A stretch of 64,000 nucleotides of DNA from Paulinella micropora (GCA_019918135.1 WBZZ01006367.1:1-64000); one strand, 5' to 3'. Shown: positions 1-10,385, numbered from the stretch's first letter. Notes: generated from the sequence alone by a model not told the origin. A program made the numbers and translations.

Positions 1-398
1 TATTGAAGAAGGAAATGCCTTCAAAGACGAATTCGAAATCTGCTTCATAGGGAATCTCGGCTCTATTATGAACAGAGTTGTTGCACATTACTTCGATCGT
101 AAACGGCGGTTTAGACTTGTGTCTATGCCACTGAGCCGATACGTTATGTTGCCAAATATGTCAACTAAGGAAAAGCGCACCCTGTACAGCCGGTTCGTTC
201 CCCAAAAGTTTTGTTTGGGGTCCTCCACGCCTGCTTCGATAAGTGGTACCAACCATGGTCGCAACGCAGGGACCCGCGGCAGCTAGCTTTTTGCATAAAT
301 ATTTTGGTGTCCTTGTGCAGGTGGGTTTCGACCCGCCGGACCTCGCAGACTGCCTGCGCGATGGATGTCAGGGCTAGGGCGTGCCAGAGTAGCCGCAT
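1..398 (-). pseudogene. Secreted membrane protein, copy A (runs off the left edge)
   Basis: The reading starts at the complement of 396-398 with a signal-peptide-like segment (MRLLWHALALTSIAQAVCEV). It then shows a cysteine-containing stretch (ASCRGSLRC) that matches the neighbouring gene at 787-1389 (ADCWGPLRC). Similarity to the neighbour's membrane-proximal part (PPFTI..., followed by an acidic/aromatic segment) is also visible close to the left edge, so this copy runs out of the window. It belongs to the virus block and looks broken, about one break. The two genes are tandem paralogues on the same strand. Function unknown; a type I or double-pass surface protein is inferred from the neighbour. 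Confidence 0.5.
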
Positions 399-786
399 TT
401 TCCTTTTTTTATAATCAAGGCTAGTTACTAAAAGAAGTAGGACAGGAGAAAGAAAAAAAAATGAAGCAAAGCGACAGCGATTCTCTCTTATTATTTTTTT
501 TGTTCCTGCCCTTTCGTTTTTATGGACCACACTAACTGGTTTTTTTTTGGTGGCACTAGCAAACATAGACAAAGGGCCCGGGGGAGGGGGGCGCGGTTGT
601 GGATGCACTCTTGTTGTTTTTTTTTCTTGCTGCTTGCCCGGCTCCACAGAAAAAGGTAGGGAATATGCAGGAGGGGGAGGTTTTCGCCCTCCATCTCCCC
701 CACCCCCGCCCTTGATTGTCCTTATTTTCTCGCGCTCTCTCTCTCTCTCTATCTTTCTTCGAGGGGGTCTTGAACCGCGTTCCTTG
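399..786. other. Intergenic, low complexity
   Basis: No gene seen. It holds T-runs, C/G-runs (for example near 583-592 and 673-710) and a CT microsatellite near 731-751. Long antisense readings here are by-products of the biased composition. Confidence 0.6.
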
Positions 787-1389
787 TTAGATTTCCGAAA
801 ATATCGCGCTAGCCCGGAGTTTAGGCGCAAGTGCCGCGAGGACAATCGTAGGTATTAGAAAGGCCACGACCACGGTCACGAAGCAACAAGTCATCTGATT
901 ACACCATGTCCCCTTGCCTCTGCTGGCCTGTCGTTCAGCGATCGTGTAACAAACGCCGAGTAAAAAGAAAAAACCCGCCAGTACTGCACAAGCCACCAGG
1001 GCAGCGTAAGCGCTTTTGGGTTCAAGGACGAAACTGAATGTTGTCTGATAAGAAATCTCGGCGCCACGAACTCTGTCCTCTACGCTTAAGCACCGCAACT
1101 GGATCGTGAACGGCGGCTCCTCGACGCTTTGATTACGGTCGTCAACGTAGAGATACTCGAAGGACCCTGCTTTTTCACTTAGGCTTTTATGTTTGTTTAT
1201 CCGGTAACGGCGGCCCGCCTTCCCGTCCGCCTCCACCCTCAGCAGTGGGTGCGGGTGTACGCTGCAACGCAGAGGCCCCCAGCAGTCTGCTTGTTGTAAC
1301 GGCGCTTTCAGTGCTTTGCTTTCGACTTGCTGGAACTCGCAGGCTGCCTGGGCAACGGATGTCAACGCTAAGACCATGGCTAGCCACAT
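787..1389 (-). CDS. Secreted/membrane protein with two C-terminal transmembrane segments
   Basis: A 200-residue protein. The start was chosen at the complement of 1387-1389 because it opens directly into a signal peptide (MWLAMVLALTSVAQA, cleavage likely after AQA at residue 15). The 110-residue ectodomain contains conserved cysteines (C36, C42, C100) and one NQS glycosylation site. Two hydrophobic segments follow at about residues 127-150 and 169-188, separated by a short basic, Cys-containing loop. The copy at 1-398 is a paralogue. No known family is recognised. A small viral envelope or cell-surface protein is an inference from topology and context. The frame is uninterrupted. Confidence 0.7.
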   Translation of the reverse strand: MWLAMVLALTSVAQAACEFQQVESKALKAPLQQADCWGPLRCSVHPHPLLRVEADGKAGRRYRINKHKSLSEKAGSFEYLYVDDRNQSVEEPPFTIQLRCLSVEDRVRGAEISYQTTFSFVLEPKSAYAALVACAVLAGFFFLLGVCYTIAERQASRGKGTWCNQMTCCFVTVVVAFLIPTIVLAALAPKLRASAIFSEI

Positions 1390-1792
1390 TTTTTGAGAGG
1401 GGGGGGGGTACAATTTGTTATTTTTAGAGCTAAAATAAGTAAACCGAAAACCACTCCCAAAAAAGGCAAGTTGTGAGCCCTCTTGTTCCTCTCCCCCCTC
1501 AATCCGTTGCGGCGCTTCGGGGGCGCGGGGGCAAGGAGCGAACAGAAAAAAACCAAAAAGCCCCGGACGGGAGATTTGGGAAAAACCTCCCCTCCCCCTC
1601 CCCCGGGGGGGGGGGAGAGGATACTAGAAAGAAGGAAGGGGGGGGCCACAAACGAGAGAAAAAGGATTGTCGGGGGGGGCCACAAACGAGAGAGAAAGGC
1701 ATTGTCGCGGGGGGGGGGGGGGGGGGGCCGCGCAAGAGAAAACCAACCCTTATTCGTGCGCCAGAGGGCTTCGTGCAGAAATCGTCCCCTCC
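1390..1792. other. Intergenic with G-tracts and a 34-bp tandem repeat
   Basis: No gene supported. It contains very long G-runs (near 1608-1616, 1639-1645, 1672-1679 and 1710-1727). Two copies of a 34-bp unit centred on the word ccacaaacgagaga lie at about 1639-1706. The G-runs could form quadruplexes upstream of the gene starting at 1793. Confidence 0.6.
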
Positions 1793-3389
1793 ATGAGCAA
1801 ACGCGCAGCCAAGGAACAGAGCGGTAAGGCCAAGAAGGCCCGCCACGACAAGGGGGAAGAGGCTTCGGAGTGGGACGCAGAATCGAAACGCGTCTGCACG
1901 GAGGCCGCCGCCGAACCCCGCGGCCGCTTCTTTGGCAACCTGACGCCGGAGAACTGGGTGTCGGAGCTGCTGCGGCGCAGCCTGGAGCAAGCCACCAACC
2001 TGGAGGGCCTGGTCCCGCTCGGCGAGGGTGCCCGACGAACTCTTTGCGGGGCTGGACAAGGTGTACAAAACGCTGCACAGCGGCTTCTGGCAATCGTTCG
2101 TGGACACCAGCTTCTTGCTGCAGTACACGCTCGTGCGAGTTCATTCCCCCGCCACGGGCCGCGGCTGGGTCGAACTGGTGCGCTTCCTGCCCCCGCCGAG
2201 CGAAATCTACCAGCTCAAGAAAGAGGCGTCGTACAAGGACGCGAACAAGGAAGTCGTGTCCCTCAAGTTCCGCGCCGACCCCCAGTCCGGCAGGCTGTTC
2301 AAGAAGGGCTACCTGCTGGCGACGCCCCCGGGCGTGATCGGCGGGGGCTGCAAGCTCTTCTTTTCCAGCCACGCGACGCCAGAGGAAAAGGCCTCTTATG
2401 GGCGGCTCTGCTACGGCTCGTACCGCGACCCCGAAGACTTTGCGCACAGGTACAACTCGGACCCCCTGGGAGACAGCGTGAAGCCCGAACGCGTGCAACG
2501 CAGCTTCATGGTGAGCGCCGCCGGCGCAGGTAGCTTCTTTGCGCGGCCAAGTGTACGAGGTGGGCGCGCTCGCCGTGGTGTTCGACCTGTGGCTCTAGTT
2601 CCTGCCCGTCTTCTGCGTGCTGGACGCGCTCGGGACGGCCAGAAGGCCACGCTGCTGTGCCAGGTCATGCAGTGCGTGAGCAACAAGCTCAAGGACATCG
2701 CGCTGGACCTGGGAGCCAGCAAGAGCGCCGACGGCACGTACCCCGAGGCCGTGCGCGCCAAGTTCCGCGAGGTGCTGCTGCGGAGCAAGACCGAAGAGTT
2801 CTCAGCCAAGACCCCCGACGAGCGCAAGGGGCTGACGCGCTACGTGAAGAGCGGCTGCTACTTCAAGAAGACAGACTCACAGCCGAACGAAGCACCGGCG
2901 CTGGTGCTGCAGACGCAGGCCAACTACTCGTTCTCCAACGTGAACACGTTCGCCAATGCCGGCCAGCGCGGCTGGGGCCAGCAGAAGAAGCAGGGCCACC
3001 AGGACGCCAGCGGCGGCTACAAGTTCAACGAGCTGTACATCCGCGACATGCGCGCGCCCGGCCACCCCGTCATGACGGACGAGCAGGCCAGCCGCTGTGT
3101 GCGCCCCGGCGCCGTGGCGAGCGTGGGGTTCTCGATCCGTGCGTTTCGACCCGCTGTCGCAGGGCGCTCTGTGCCTCAAACGGGTGCCCAAGTTCCTGTT
3201 CCTCTGGGACGCGGAAAACGCCTTTGACCAGGCCACCGACCCGGCCGAGCAGGCGTCGGACTGTGCGGGGTGGGAGGAGGGCGGCTACGCGCCCGGCGAG
3301 AGACGCGACACCACGACGGTGGCGGTTGTGTCGGGGGCGTGGTGCAGGAGCCCGACGACGACGCCAACGTCATCATCGACGACGTGTAA
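1793..3389 (+). pseudogene. Unrecognised ~520-residue protein with basic N-terminus and acidic tail
   Basis: The start at 1793 opens a lysine/arginine-rich, nuclear-signal-like N-terminus (MSKRAAKEQSGKAKKARHDK). The coding character then runs to 3389 and ends with an acidic tail (EPDDDANVIIDDV). In between are globular segments rich in aromatic and charged residues, for example LHSGFWQSFVDTSFLLQYTL and YKFNELYIRDMRAPGHPVM. No family is recognised; DNA-binding is only suggested by the basic start. Codon use is strongly GC-ending, like its neighbours. It belongs to the virus block and looks broken, about three breaks, although homopolymer-type assembly errors could produce the same picture. Confidence 0.55.
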
Positions 3390-3580
3390 AAACACAAGAC
3401 GAGGCCTTCTCTCTCCACCTTAATATCATTCTGACATTTCCCTCTCCCCCCTTTTCTTGTGGTCCGGTCCTTTTCACTGCCGGAGAAAAAGCCAATGAAA
3501 AAAAGTAAAAATTTGCATTAAAAGAAAACTTGTGGAGCCAATTCCGGCATAGTCGAGGGTCCTTCTTGTTCGAAACAGTT
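3390..3580. other. Intergenic, AT-rich 3' region
   Basis: A short A/T-rich stretch between convergent genes, with A-runs and a TTAAAAG-type tail. It probably holds both transcript ends. Confidence 0.4.
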
Positions 3581-4111
3581 TCAGAAAAAAAAGTGGGGGG
3601 GGGCGAAGAATTCCTCACCACTGGTTTTAATATATGTTCGCCAGTACCGGTGTACAGAAACCGTTTTATTGTACTGTCGATGGTTCTTGCCCGCCCAGGC
3701 CGGTTCTTGCCCGCCCAGGCCGGGGGCGCACAGACGCGCAGGTGTGGCACGTACAGAAAGTGTCTGTCGCGGTCGGCGACGCGCGGCGCAGCTGATTTGC
3801 GGCGCTGCCCGCCGCGCCTTTGCGTGCCTTCGCCGGGATCCTTGAGCGGCAGGGGGGGGGTCCCACACAATCCGCCCGGGCCGCGCGCTCTCGCCGGACG
3901 CCTCCGAGCGCGAATGCGACCCCGTGCCCGCCACGAGCTCGGCCAGCCTCTGCCGGTGCTCGTCGATCATGTTCCACTCTAGTACCGCTTGGAACTTCTT
4001 GAGATCGGACAGCACTTGCGCCTCCGGGTCGCGGGTTTCTCCGTAGCGGACGAGACCCTCGCTGTCCTGCAGGAACTGGTTGACCGCCCAGAGCCAGAAA
4101 GCCTCGTTCAT
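3581..4111 (-). CDS. Unrecognised protein, helical N-terminus
   Basis: 176 residues from the complement of 4109-4111. The first ~75 residues look genuinely coding and helical (MNEAFWLWAVNQFLQDSEGL, then DLKKFQAVLEWNMIDEHRQR). The remainder is arginine/proline-rich and covers a 20-bp tandem repeat (3682-3721), so the true end may lie earlier or the C-terminus may be disordered. Convergent to the gene ending at 3389. No family recognised. Confidence 0.4.
   Translation of the reverse strand: MNEAFWLWAVNQFLQDSEGLVRYGETRDPEAQVLSDLKKFQAVLEWNMIDEHRQRLAELVAGTGSHSRSEASGESARPGRIVWDPPPAAQGSRRRHAKARRAAPQISCAARRRPRQTLSVRATPARLCAPGLGGQEPAWAGKNHRQYNKTVSVHRYWRTYIKTSGEEFFAPPHFFF
3682..3721. repeat. 20-bp tandem repeat, two copies
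   Basis: The 20-base unit ggttcttgcccgcccaggcc occurs twice in perfect head-to-tail array within the C-terminal part of the minus-strand reading. Confidence 0.8.
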
Positions 4112-4423
4112 GCCGCCCTGTACTTTTTTGTGGTTTCCAAGGAACCAAAAAGTGGGAGGGCCGGGGGGGGGGGGAGCGTGTTCTGCGTGTGTTTCTGCGT
4201 GTGTGGGAGGGAGGGGGCAACGGCAGGAAGAACAAAGACGGAGGGACAGGAAAATTGGGGGGGGGGGTAGGCACAAAAAGAAAAGAGGGTGAGGTGGGAG
4301 GGCGGCGGGGGGGGGGGGGTGTGGATGTTTTTAAAAAAACAAGGGGAGGGGGAGGGAAGCGCGAGGGGGTGTAGTAGTGTGAATCGGCGGAAAAGGAAAA
4401 AAAGGAGGCGACAGAACGACAAG
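4112..4423. other. Intergenic between divergent genes, G-tracts
   Basis: About 310 bp between divergent genes with G-runs near 4166-4173, 4258-4267 and 4308-4318 and A-runs. It presumably carries both promoters; no clear TATA-like motif is seen. Confidence 0.5.
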
Positions 4424-4815
4424 ATGTCGGCCGAGGCCACTGTCGCGCCGCACGGCCCGAAGAAAAGCTACCGACAGCCGTGCAGTCACCATCAGACGCA
4501 CCACGTGCTGTGCAAGGGCAAGGTGCTTTATTTCCAGAACGACCCCTGGATCGCACTGCGCACGGCCCGCGTGTGTCCCGTGCCCCTGACCACGAACAAG
4601 TGCGTGGAAGCCCTGCTGGGCCTGCTCAACTTCGAGTTCATCCTGTGGCTGCAATCCTCAAAAGACGCACATTGCTGCCGAGGGCCTGCCTCGTGGACAG
4701 CGAACTGACCGTGCACTTCCTGACGCCCGCGCAACTGAGGCTGATCCTAGCGCTGAAGCCCCCGCTGTTCGACCAAGATTGTCCCGTACGCCGCGGCAAG
4801 GAACACAAAGAATAA
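4424..4815 (+). pseudogene. Small unrecognised His/Cys-containing protein
   Basis: Starts at 4424 (MSAEATVAPHGPKKSYRQPC). It carries a His/Cys-rich segment (CSHHQTHHVLC) that could bind a metal, followed by a hydrophobic helix (EALLGLLNFEFILWLQ). Coding character extends to 4815, where the stop codon overlaps an AATAAA polyadenylation-like hexamer (4811-4816). Roughly 130 residues in total; looks broken, about one break. Function unknown. Confidence 0.5.
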
Positions 4816-5186
4816 ACCTCATTCCTCGGTCCCGTTCCCCCCTCCGTTCCCGTCTTTGCGTTTCGTGTCGCTAGGTCCTCTATCCCCTCCCCGCGGTTTC
4901 TTGCGTTCAGTCTGTTCCTTTTTTTTATAGCCAGTCCCGCTTCTTTGACCCCCCCCCCCTCCGCTTTTATGCCATGAATTCACCTAGCTTGTCTGTGGTC
5001 GCCCCCCCCCCCCCCGCCTCCCTTTCCCCCCTCCCCCCGAATAAAAAATGCAGAAAGCTCCGCTTCCCAATAGATCAAAGAGAGGGAGCAAAAAAAGGGG
5101 AGAGGGACCTGGCCTGCCTACTTGGAAGCTAAGAACGAAAAAAAAGCCGACCTTTTTTTTAATAGCCCCCCTTCCTTCTTCGTTCC
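4816..5186. other. Intergenic, homopolymer-rich
   Basis: C-, T- and A-runs and no supported gene. A T-run with TTTAATAG just before 5187 may form the promoter of the nicotinamidase gene. Confidence 0.5.
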
Positions 5187-7324
5187 ATGACGAGCCACGC
5201 CCAGAGCTGCTCGGCCTCGTTCCACTGTTTGCACACAAGTTGCCTTGTGGTCGTCGACATGCAAACCGACTTTTGCGACCCCAGTGGAAAACTGTTGGTC
5301 ACCAATCTGCCTCACAACAACAGTAACGTCGTCAGGGGCTGCTTCGACAACGTCAAGCGCCTGTTGTCGGAAGTGCCGTTCGGCCTCGTGGTCTGGACGC
5401 TCGACACACACCCCGCCGACCACGTCTCCTTTCTTACTTCCAAAAAAACGTACGCCCTGCTAAAAGCGCAAAAAAACGGCCAGGATCAGATCCAGTACGA
5501 CTACAAGGGCACCAGCATCACGCAGCAGCTGTACAACAGCCACTGTATAGACGGCACGCCAGGGCAGCAGGTTACCAAAGAGCTAACTGACTTTGCGCCG
5601 CCACCGGGCACGCCGTCCGGCGAGCTGGTGGCGGCAGTAGCCGGCGTGGCGGCCGAGGCCCAGACTTATTTCCGCAAGGGCTTTAATCGAGACGTGGACG
5701 CCAACTCGGCCGTCTTCGAGAACGACGGCAAGACCGTCGTCAAGTGCCCGGGCCCCGCCGGCTCCCACAGCTTGACGGAGATCCTGCGAGCGCGCCAGGT
5801 TACGGACGTCTATGTCGGCGGGGTGGCGTCTGACATTTGCGTCAAACGCACGTGCGAGGACCTGGCGCGCCAGGGCTTCCGCGTGTATGTCGTGGAGGAC
5901 GCCACGCTGCCCTTCGCCAAAGGGCAGACGCCCTCTGTGTGGGCCCGAGCGGGAAACGTCAAGGTACTGGCAACAGAGACCGTCATCCGCCAACTCGAGT
6001 CCAAGAAATTTACACAGACTGTCCCGCGCCCGGCACTTGAGGCGATTCGGCAGCTGCACAGTGCCATAAGTTTCAAGCTTGGCATGGGAGCGTTCCCGTT
6101 GGTACAACAGGGCGCGGCGGCAGCCAACGACGAGATCAAGAATCGCGGCACGCCGAAGTGGCTGTCTAAAGTAATTATCAATGGCAAGTACATTCCGGGA
6201 CTCGTGGGAGACCCCGCGTGCCCCCGCAACGCGTGCTTCAACCGGGAGGCGCACCAGCCGCAAGACAAAGAACCGCGGGTGGAATTCGGCAGGGTGCTGC
6301 CCAACGCCAAGGCGGCGACTTTGTACAGCGACGCATTCGTCCCGGACAAGCAAAGAGTGGCAGCGCTGGCCGACGTGTGGAAGCCGTTCTCGGGCTCCAT
6401 GGGGCCCAACCTCGTGCTGTTCTGGCCCAAAAAGGGCGCCAAGCCCGCAGATCTGAGGTACGGCGAATACAGGGTCAACGTCTTCAGCGACCGTCTGCCA
6501 CATACCAAGGGCGAAAATTGCGGCTGCCCCCGTTTCCTGCTGCGGGAGACACTCACCTTCCGTAACAACCACGCTATCGCGCTGCTGGACCTGCTGAGGC
6601 AGTCGCTGCTGAGCGCGCTCGAGCAGTCCGCCCGTCGTGAAACGGCATGTTTGTCTGTTACAACAAACCAGAAACCAAGGCCCTGCCCGACGACACCGAG
6701 GAGGCGAACGCCGCGGTCGCGCTGTTGTTCGCCATCCTGTACGACCGAGCCCTGGGCGCCCAACCCTCTGCTGGTGCGCATGTCAGCCAGGCCGACGTCC
6801 TGCGCACCGCGACGGGGTGGGGCTGGCGCACGTACTTCCAGACGTTTACGAACTCCGCGCAAGAAGAGGCTGCGCCGAACTTCTCGGTCTGTTCGCCGCA
6901 CTTCCAGTGCCTGTTCTACTCGCAGCACGAGGGTCGGCAGGCGACAATCGATTCGTTGTCAAGGTTCCTCGGGGATACTAAGTATATTAACAGAGTTTGG
7001 CGCGAACAGTGGCTAGACGACCAGTACCCGGTTGTACGGATGATGCTTACCTCTGGCGACGTGACGCCCCGGGCCCGGGCGAAGTACTTGTTGCAACATT
7101 ATGAAACGCTAATCACCAAGGTGCTACAGCTGCAGCTGCTGGCCTCCAGCAGAATGGCCGACACTCACGTCTGCACCAAGCGCAGCTTCGCAGATGCGGA
7201 CGACGCGCTGGGGCTACTCGAGAGCAACCACGTCAAAAACAACCTGGCACAAGAGGCGCCAGGCATTGAGAAGCAGGAGGTCAGCGTGTGCGTACATTGC
7301 CAAGTGGCGTGCCTTGACGAGTAA
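5187..7324 (+). CDS. Nicotinamidase/isochorismatase-fold protein with a large unknown C-terminal region
   Basis: The first ~235 residues are a clear nicotinamidase (cysteine hydrolase that turns nicotinamide into nicotinate, in NAD salvage). The catalytic triad is visible: D24 in VVDMQTDFC, K164 in FRKGF and C218 in GGVASDICV, which also carries the family's cis-peptide context. The metal ligands are present too: D73 and H75 in LDTHPADHVSF, and H119 in SHCIDGTPGQ. Free-standing nicotinamidases have about 180-220 residues. Here a further ~450 residues of coding character follow, with Cys-rich patches (ENCGCPRFLL, VCVHCQVAC) and no recognised domain. Start at 5187 is the first Met before the domain. 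Part of the virus block; about one break in the C-terminal half, with the enzyme domain itself uninterrupted. Confidence 0.8.
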
Positions 7325-7501
7325 ACTCTTCTTAACAAAATTAAAAACAGTTTGTTTTATTGATTTGTTTTTTTTTTACTGTTGTTCGTCTATGTCTGTG
7401 ACTATGACCAAGCCGGGGCACAATCTTGAAGGCTGCAATAGCTGCGCGGGTAATTCGCGCGCAAGAGACAATCCCTAGTTGTTGCAACTGCCCGAGACGA
7501 C
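7325..7501. other. Convergent 3' ends
   Basis: An A/T-rich stretch (AAAATTAAAAAC and a T-run near 7368-7377) between two convergent genes; likely transcript-end region. Confidence 0.4.
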
Positions 7502-8911
7502 CTAGGTGTTCAGAGACGCGATTATCCAGCTGTTTAACGTCAGGTGTTCTAGCCGATCACACAATTGAGCAGCCCCGGCAGGAGTAATATTTGCCCAGCC
7601 CAGATCCAGGACCCGCAAGTCTTTTAGGTGCTGCAATTGTCTTACTGCGGCATCGGTGAGTTGGGTGCAACCGTAGAGGTTTAACGCCTGCAGCGCCGTT
7701 GGCAGATATCGGAGGTACGTCTCCTCCACATTGATGCATTTTTCCAGGCTCAAATAGTGCAAGTTGCGCAACGCCCGTAGGTGTGCGAACCCCGTGCCTG
7801 TGACACCTGTACACGAGCTTAGATATAACTTTGCCAAATGCGCTAGGGGGCGCAAATGCCGGAGCCCCTCATCAGTCAGAAAGGTATTTCCTCCCAGGTC
7901 TAGAATCCGCAGACTGGTCAGGCCGGAGAGCGGGCGCAGTTGCCTGTCGCCGAGGGGGCAGCGGCCGAGTTGCAGCAATTGTAGTCGACCGAGTCTCTCC
8001 AGAAACCGGACATTAATCAGTTGGCTGAGAAAGCCCAGATCTAGATAGATCAGGTTGCTGAGATTGGACAATCTGGCCAAGCCCGCGCTCGTAATTAGGT
8101 CACAACGAAAGAGTTTGAGCCGCGTTAACATCAGTAGGCCGGCCACCGCGGCCAGCGCGTCGTCATCAATGCTTCTACAGTTGGTCAGGTCCAAGGTCCG
8201 CAATTCGGTTAGGCGCGCCAGCCAGCTGAGATCTGTCAGTGTACGGCAACCACGCAGGCTCAGCTGCCGCAGGCACCCGGCCGGCACGATGGTCCAGGGT
8301 CTACTTAGGAACGGGTCGAGTCCGGCCAGCAACAAGGTGAGCGGCCGGACCTGCGTCAGGTAAGCGGCTAGCGCTTCGGGGCTGACTTCCGTGCAGCGAT
8401 CAAGGTTCAGCCAACGGTCGCACCAGGCCCCCGCAGTCAGCGAGCCAGCGCTAGCTAGACCGTCGCCGGAGGCTTCTAGCACCGGCTCCCTGGAGCCCAG
8501 CCTCTGCAAGCCAGTGACCTTCGCTGCCTCGGTTAGTTCGAGATCCACTAGGTTGTAGGGGAGCAACAGGCTGTGCACGCAAGTCTTGGCTTCGTGGATC
8601 TGTGCCAGGATCGACAGCCTGTCGCCCGACAGTTTTTTGTCAATGGTCACGCTAGTGATTTCGCGCCATTCAGCCCACCGTGCGGCCGGGATCGGGGGAC
8701 TGCCCGCGCGAATCTTCAGGCTCGGCCAGCTTTCGGGGCGCGGCATGTCCCGCGTTTTCTTGCACGCGGGGATCCACCCCGCGTACAGCCAGTCAGGGCT
8801 GTCGGACACCAAAGGAAAAACCACTTCCCACACGTCGGCGGGCAAATCCAACAGGCTGCACTCGTCATCGGTACGCGGGCCGTCCACTTTCTGGCGCTTG
8901 CGCGCGGACAT
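7502..8911 (-). CDS. F-box / leucine-rich-repeat protein
   Basis: 469 residues, one uninterrupted frame. A basic start (MSARKRQKVDG) is followed by an F-box (about residues 18-60: CSLLDLPADVWEVVFPLV). From about residue 205 to the end come ten or so cysteine-type leucine-rich repeats of 24-26 residues (for example LRTLDLTNCRSIDDDALAAV and LRILDLGGNTFLTDEGLRHL). This is the architecture of FBXL substrate adaptors of SCF ubiquitin ligases: the F-box binds Skp1 and the LRR arc binds the target. F-box adaptors are common in large DNA viruses, where they redirect host ubiquitination. The target is unknown. An AT-rich TATTAAAAGG-type element about 20 bp upstream of the start may be the promoter. 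Confidence 0.85.
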   Translation of the reverse strand: MSARKRQKVDGPRTDDECSLLDLPADVWEVVFPLVSDSPDWLYAGWIPACKKTRDMPRPESWPSLKIRAGSPPIPAARWAEWREITSVTIDKKLSGDRLSILAQIHEAKTCVHSLLLPYNLVDLELTEAAKVTGLQRLGSREPVLEASGDGLASAGSLTAGAWCDRWLNLDRCTEVSPEALAAYLTQVRPLTLLLAGLDPFLSRPWTIVPAGCLRQLSLRGCRTLTDLSWLARLTELRTLDLTNCRSIDDDALAAVAGLLMLTRLKLFRCDLITSAGLARLSNLSNLIYLDLGFLSQLINVRFLERLGRLQLLQLGRCPLGDRQLRPLSGLTSLRILDLGGNTFLTDEGLRHLRPLAHLAKLYLSSCTGVTGTGFAHLRALRNLHYLSLEKCINVEETYLRYLPTALQALNLYGCTQLTDAAVRQLQHLKDLRVLDLGWANITPAGAAQLCDRLEHLTLNSWIIASLNT

Positions 8912-9166
8912 GCTTGCGCAAAACTCGGTTCCCTTTTAATACTTATTTTTTACAGATACACAACAAAAGAAAAAACAAATTTTCTCCCTTCCCTTTTCCC
9001 CGAGGCACAGGATTCGGAGCAAGAAACGATCGCCAATTTCTCCCAACCAACCCCCCTCCCCCTTCTGCTCCCGTTTAAACAAAAGGACACACACCCAAGA
9101 ATCCTTTTTCTTTCTTCTTCTTCTTTTTTTTGTCTACTCATGCGGGATCGTCGAGAGCCAGATTTC
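8912..9166. other. Intergenic, promoter side of the F-box/LRR gene
   Basis: Contains AT-rich promoter-like sequence next to 8911 and a CTT/T-rich tract near 9107-9130. No gene seen. Confidence 0.4.
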
Positions 9167-9718
9167 TTACTGCCACCACCACCAGCCGCCGGGCAGCGCC
9201 TGTGCGCGGTCCACGGGCCTGATCAGGGCCTCTACTACTAACGCACAGTCGGTGCTCACCCTCTCCCGCAGCTTGTCGCGCAGGTAGTCTTTTTGCGGCA
9301 GCCCCAACTCGCGCTCGGACCAGTACGCGCACGCCACGCCGTCCTGGCCGGGGCGGCACGCCGCGTACAAGACGCCACCCTGCGCGTCGGCGGGCACTAG
9401 CCGCAGCAGCCGCCGCGCCAACCGCGGCTGCGCGACCCGTGACATAAATACCTTGGCCAGTAATCGCTCCGCGTCCTGCCCGCAACAGCCGCGGTGCTCG
9501 TCCTTAGCCGCGTCGCGGCACTTGCGGCTGCAGTACACCGCGTCGTCGCAGCGCCGGCAGCGGCGGCCGCCGCCGCCGCCGTCGGTGGCGGGCCACCACT
9601 CGTCGCAGCCGTCGCGCCAGCACAGCAGCAACAACAGTTCTGCTGCTTTTGCCGCCGCTTCTTCCTTATTAACTTCGGGCGGGCGCCGCCCGATCACGAC
9701 ACGCCTCTTCTTCTTTGC

Positions 9719-9749
<31 letters not shown>

Positions 9750-9817
9750 CGCGCCGCTGCTCGGTCGCGCCGTCGCCTTCTCTTGCGGCCCCTTTCCAAG
9801 CTGTCCCAAAAAAACAA
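9167..9817 (-). CDS. MYND-type zinc-finger protein with polyglutamine tract
   Basis: 216 residues. The N-terminus is strongly basic (RGRKRRRRRDRA) followed by ten glutamines encoded by a CAG-type microsatellite. The MYND finger has its complete ligand set: C66, C71, C87, C90, C96, C100, H108 and C112 (core RRCRRCDDAVYCSRKC). MYND fingers bind proline-rich partners and are protein-interaction modules; several giant viruses encode them. The C-terminal ~95 residues are unassigned, ending in a tryptophan run. One uninterrupted frame. A nuclear, partner-recruiting role is inferred from the basic region. Confidence 0.8.
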
Positions 9818-10044
9818 GCCGAGACAGAAGGTTCAGCCCGCCGCCAGACAGAAAAGAAACAGCACACACACACAAAGCGCACGGGCTAAAGCTAGAGGGA
9901 ATCAAGAACCGCTGTGTTCTAGAGCAGCAGGGGAGATTTATTTTCTGTTCGGGTCTCGAAAAGGAGGGGCGACGGATCGTGCGGGGGGGGGGGGGGGCCG
10001 CCGCGGAAGAACCGCCCCCCCCCCCCTTCCGGGAGGGGGCCAGA

Positions 10045-10385
10045 AGTTTCCGCCTGTTGCCGAAACGTCCTTCACTCAAAAAAAATATTTTTTCACAAGT
10101 TCCGTAATTCGGTGAATTTCGCGCCGAATGCCAACGGGGCCACAATTTGTGGACACTTGTGTTTTTGCCGCAAGCTGCGTCACGCAATATTTTTTTTTCG
10201 GTGAAGGACATTTTCGGGAAAGATTTGCGGGCGGGGAAAAAAATTAAAATATAAAAAATTCCCCGCCCCCATTTGCTTCCCGAAAATTTTCTCTGGCTAC
10301 ATTGCCGAAATGTCCTTTGCAAAAAAAAAATCACAGATTTCGGTTTCTTGGTACACTTCGCGACAAATGGGGAAAACTCCGCAAG
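10045..10385. repeat. Foldback (MITE-like) repeat, copy 1
   Basis: A large imperfect inverted repeat. A 27-base arm (10211-10237) ending in gcgggcgggga pairs with an arm at about 10260-10286 beginning tccccgccc; the AT-rich loop is about 20 bp. Outer arms (gtgaaggaca and tgtcctttgc) extend the pairing. The same words recur in tandem at 22,970-23,660. No coding capacity. It looks like a non-autonomous foldback/MITE element of the virus; comparable MITEs are known in pandoraviruses. Confidence 0.7.

Noticed and set aside
1380-2498. Long antisense readings opposite GC-rich genes (this one and many like it)
   Set aside because: They mirror the codon bias of the opposite strand, are Arg/Pro/Ala-rich, lack domains, and cross homopolymers and gene borders.
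5583-6928. Long minus-strand readings under the nicotinamidase gene
   Set aside because: The plus strand shows a full catalytic motif set; the minus readings show no domain and are shadow frames.
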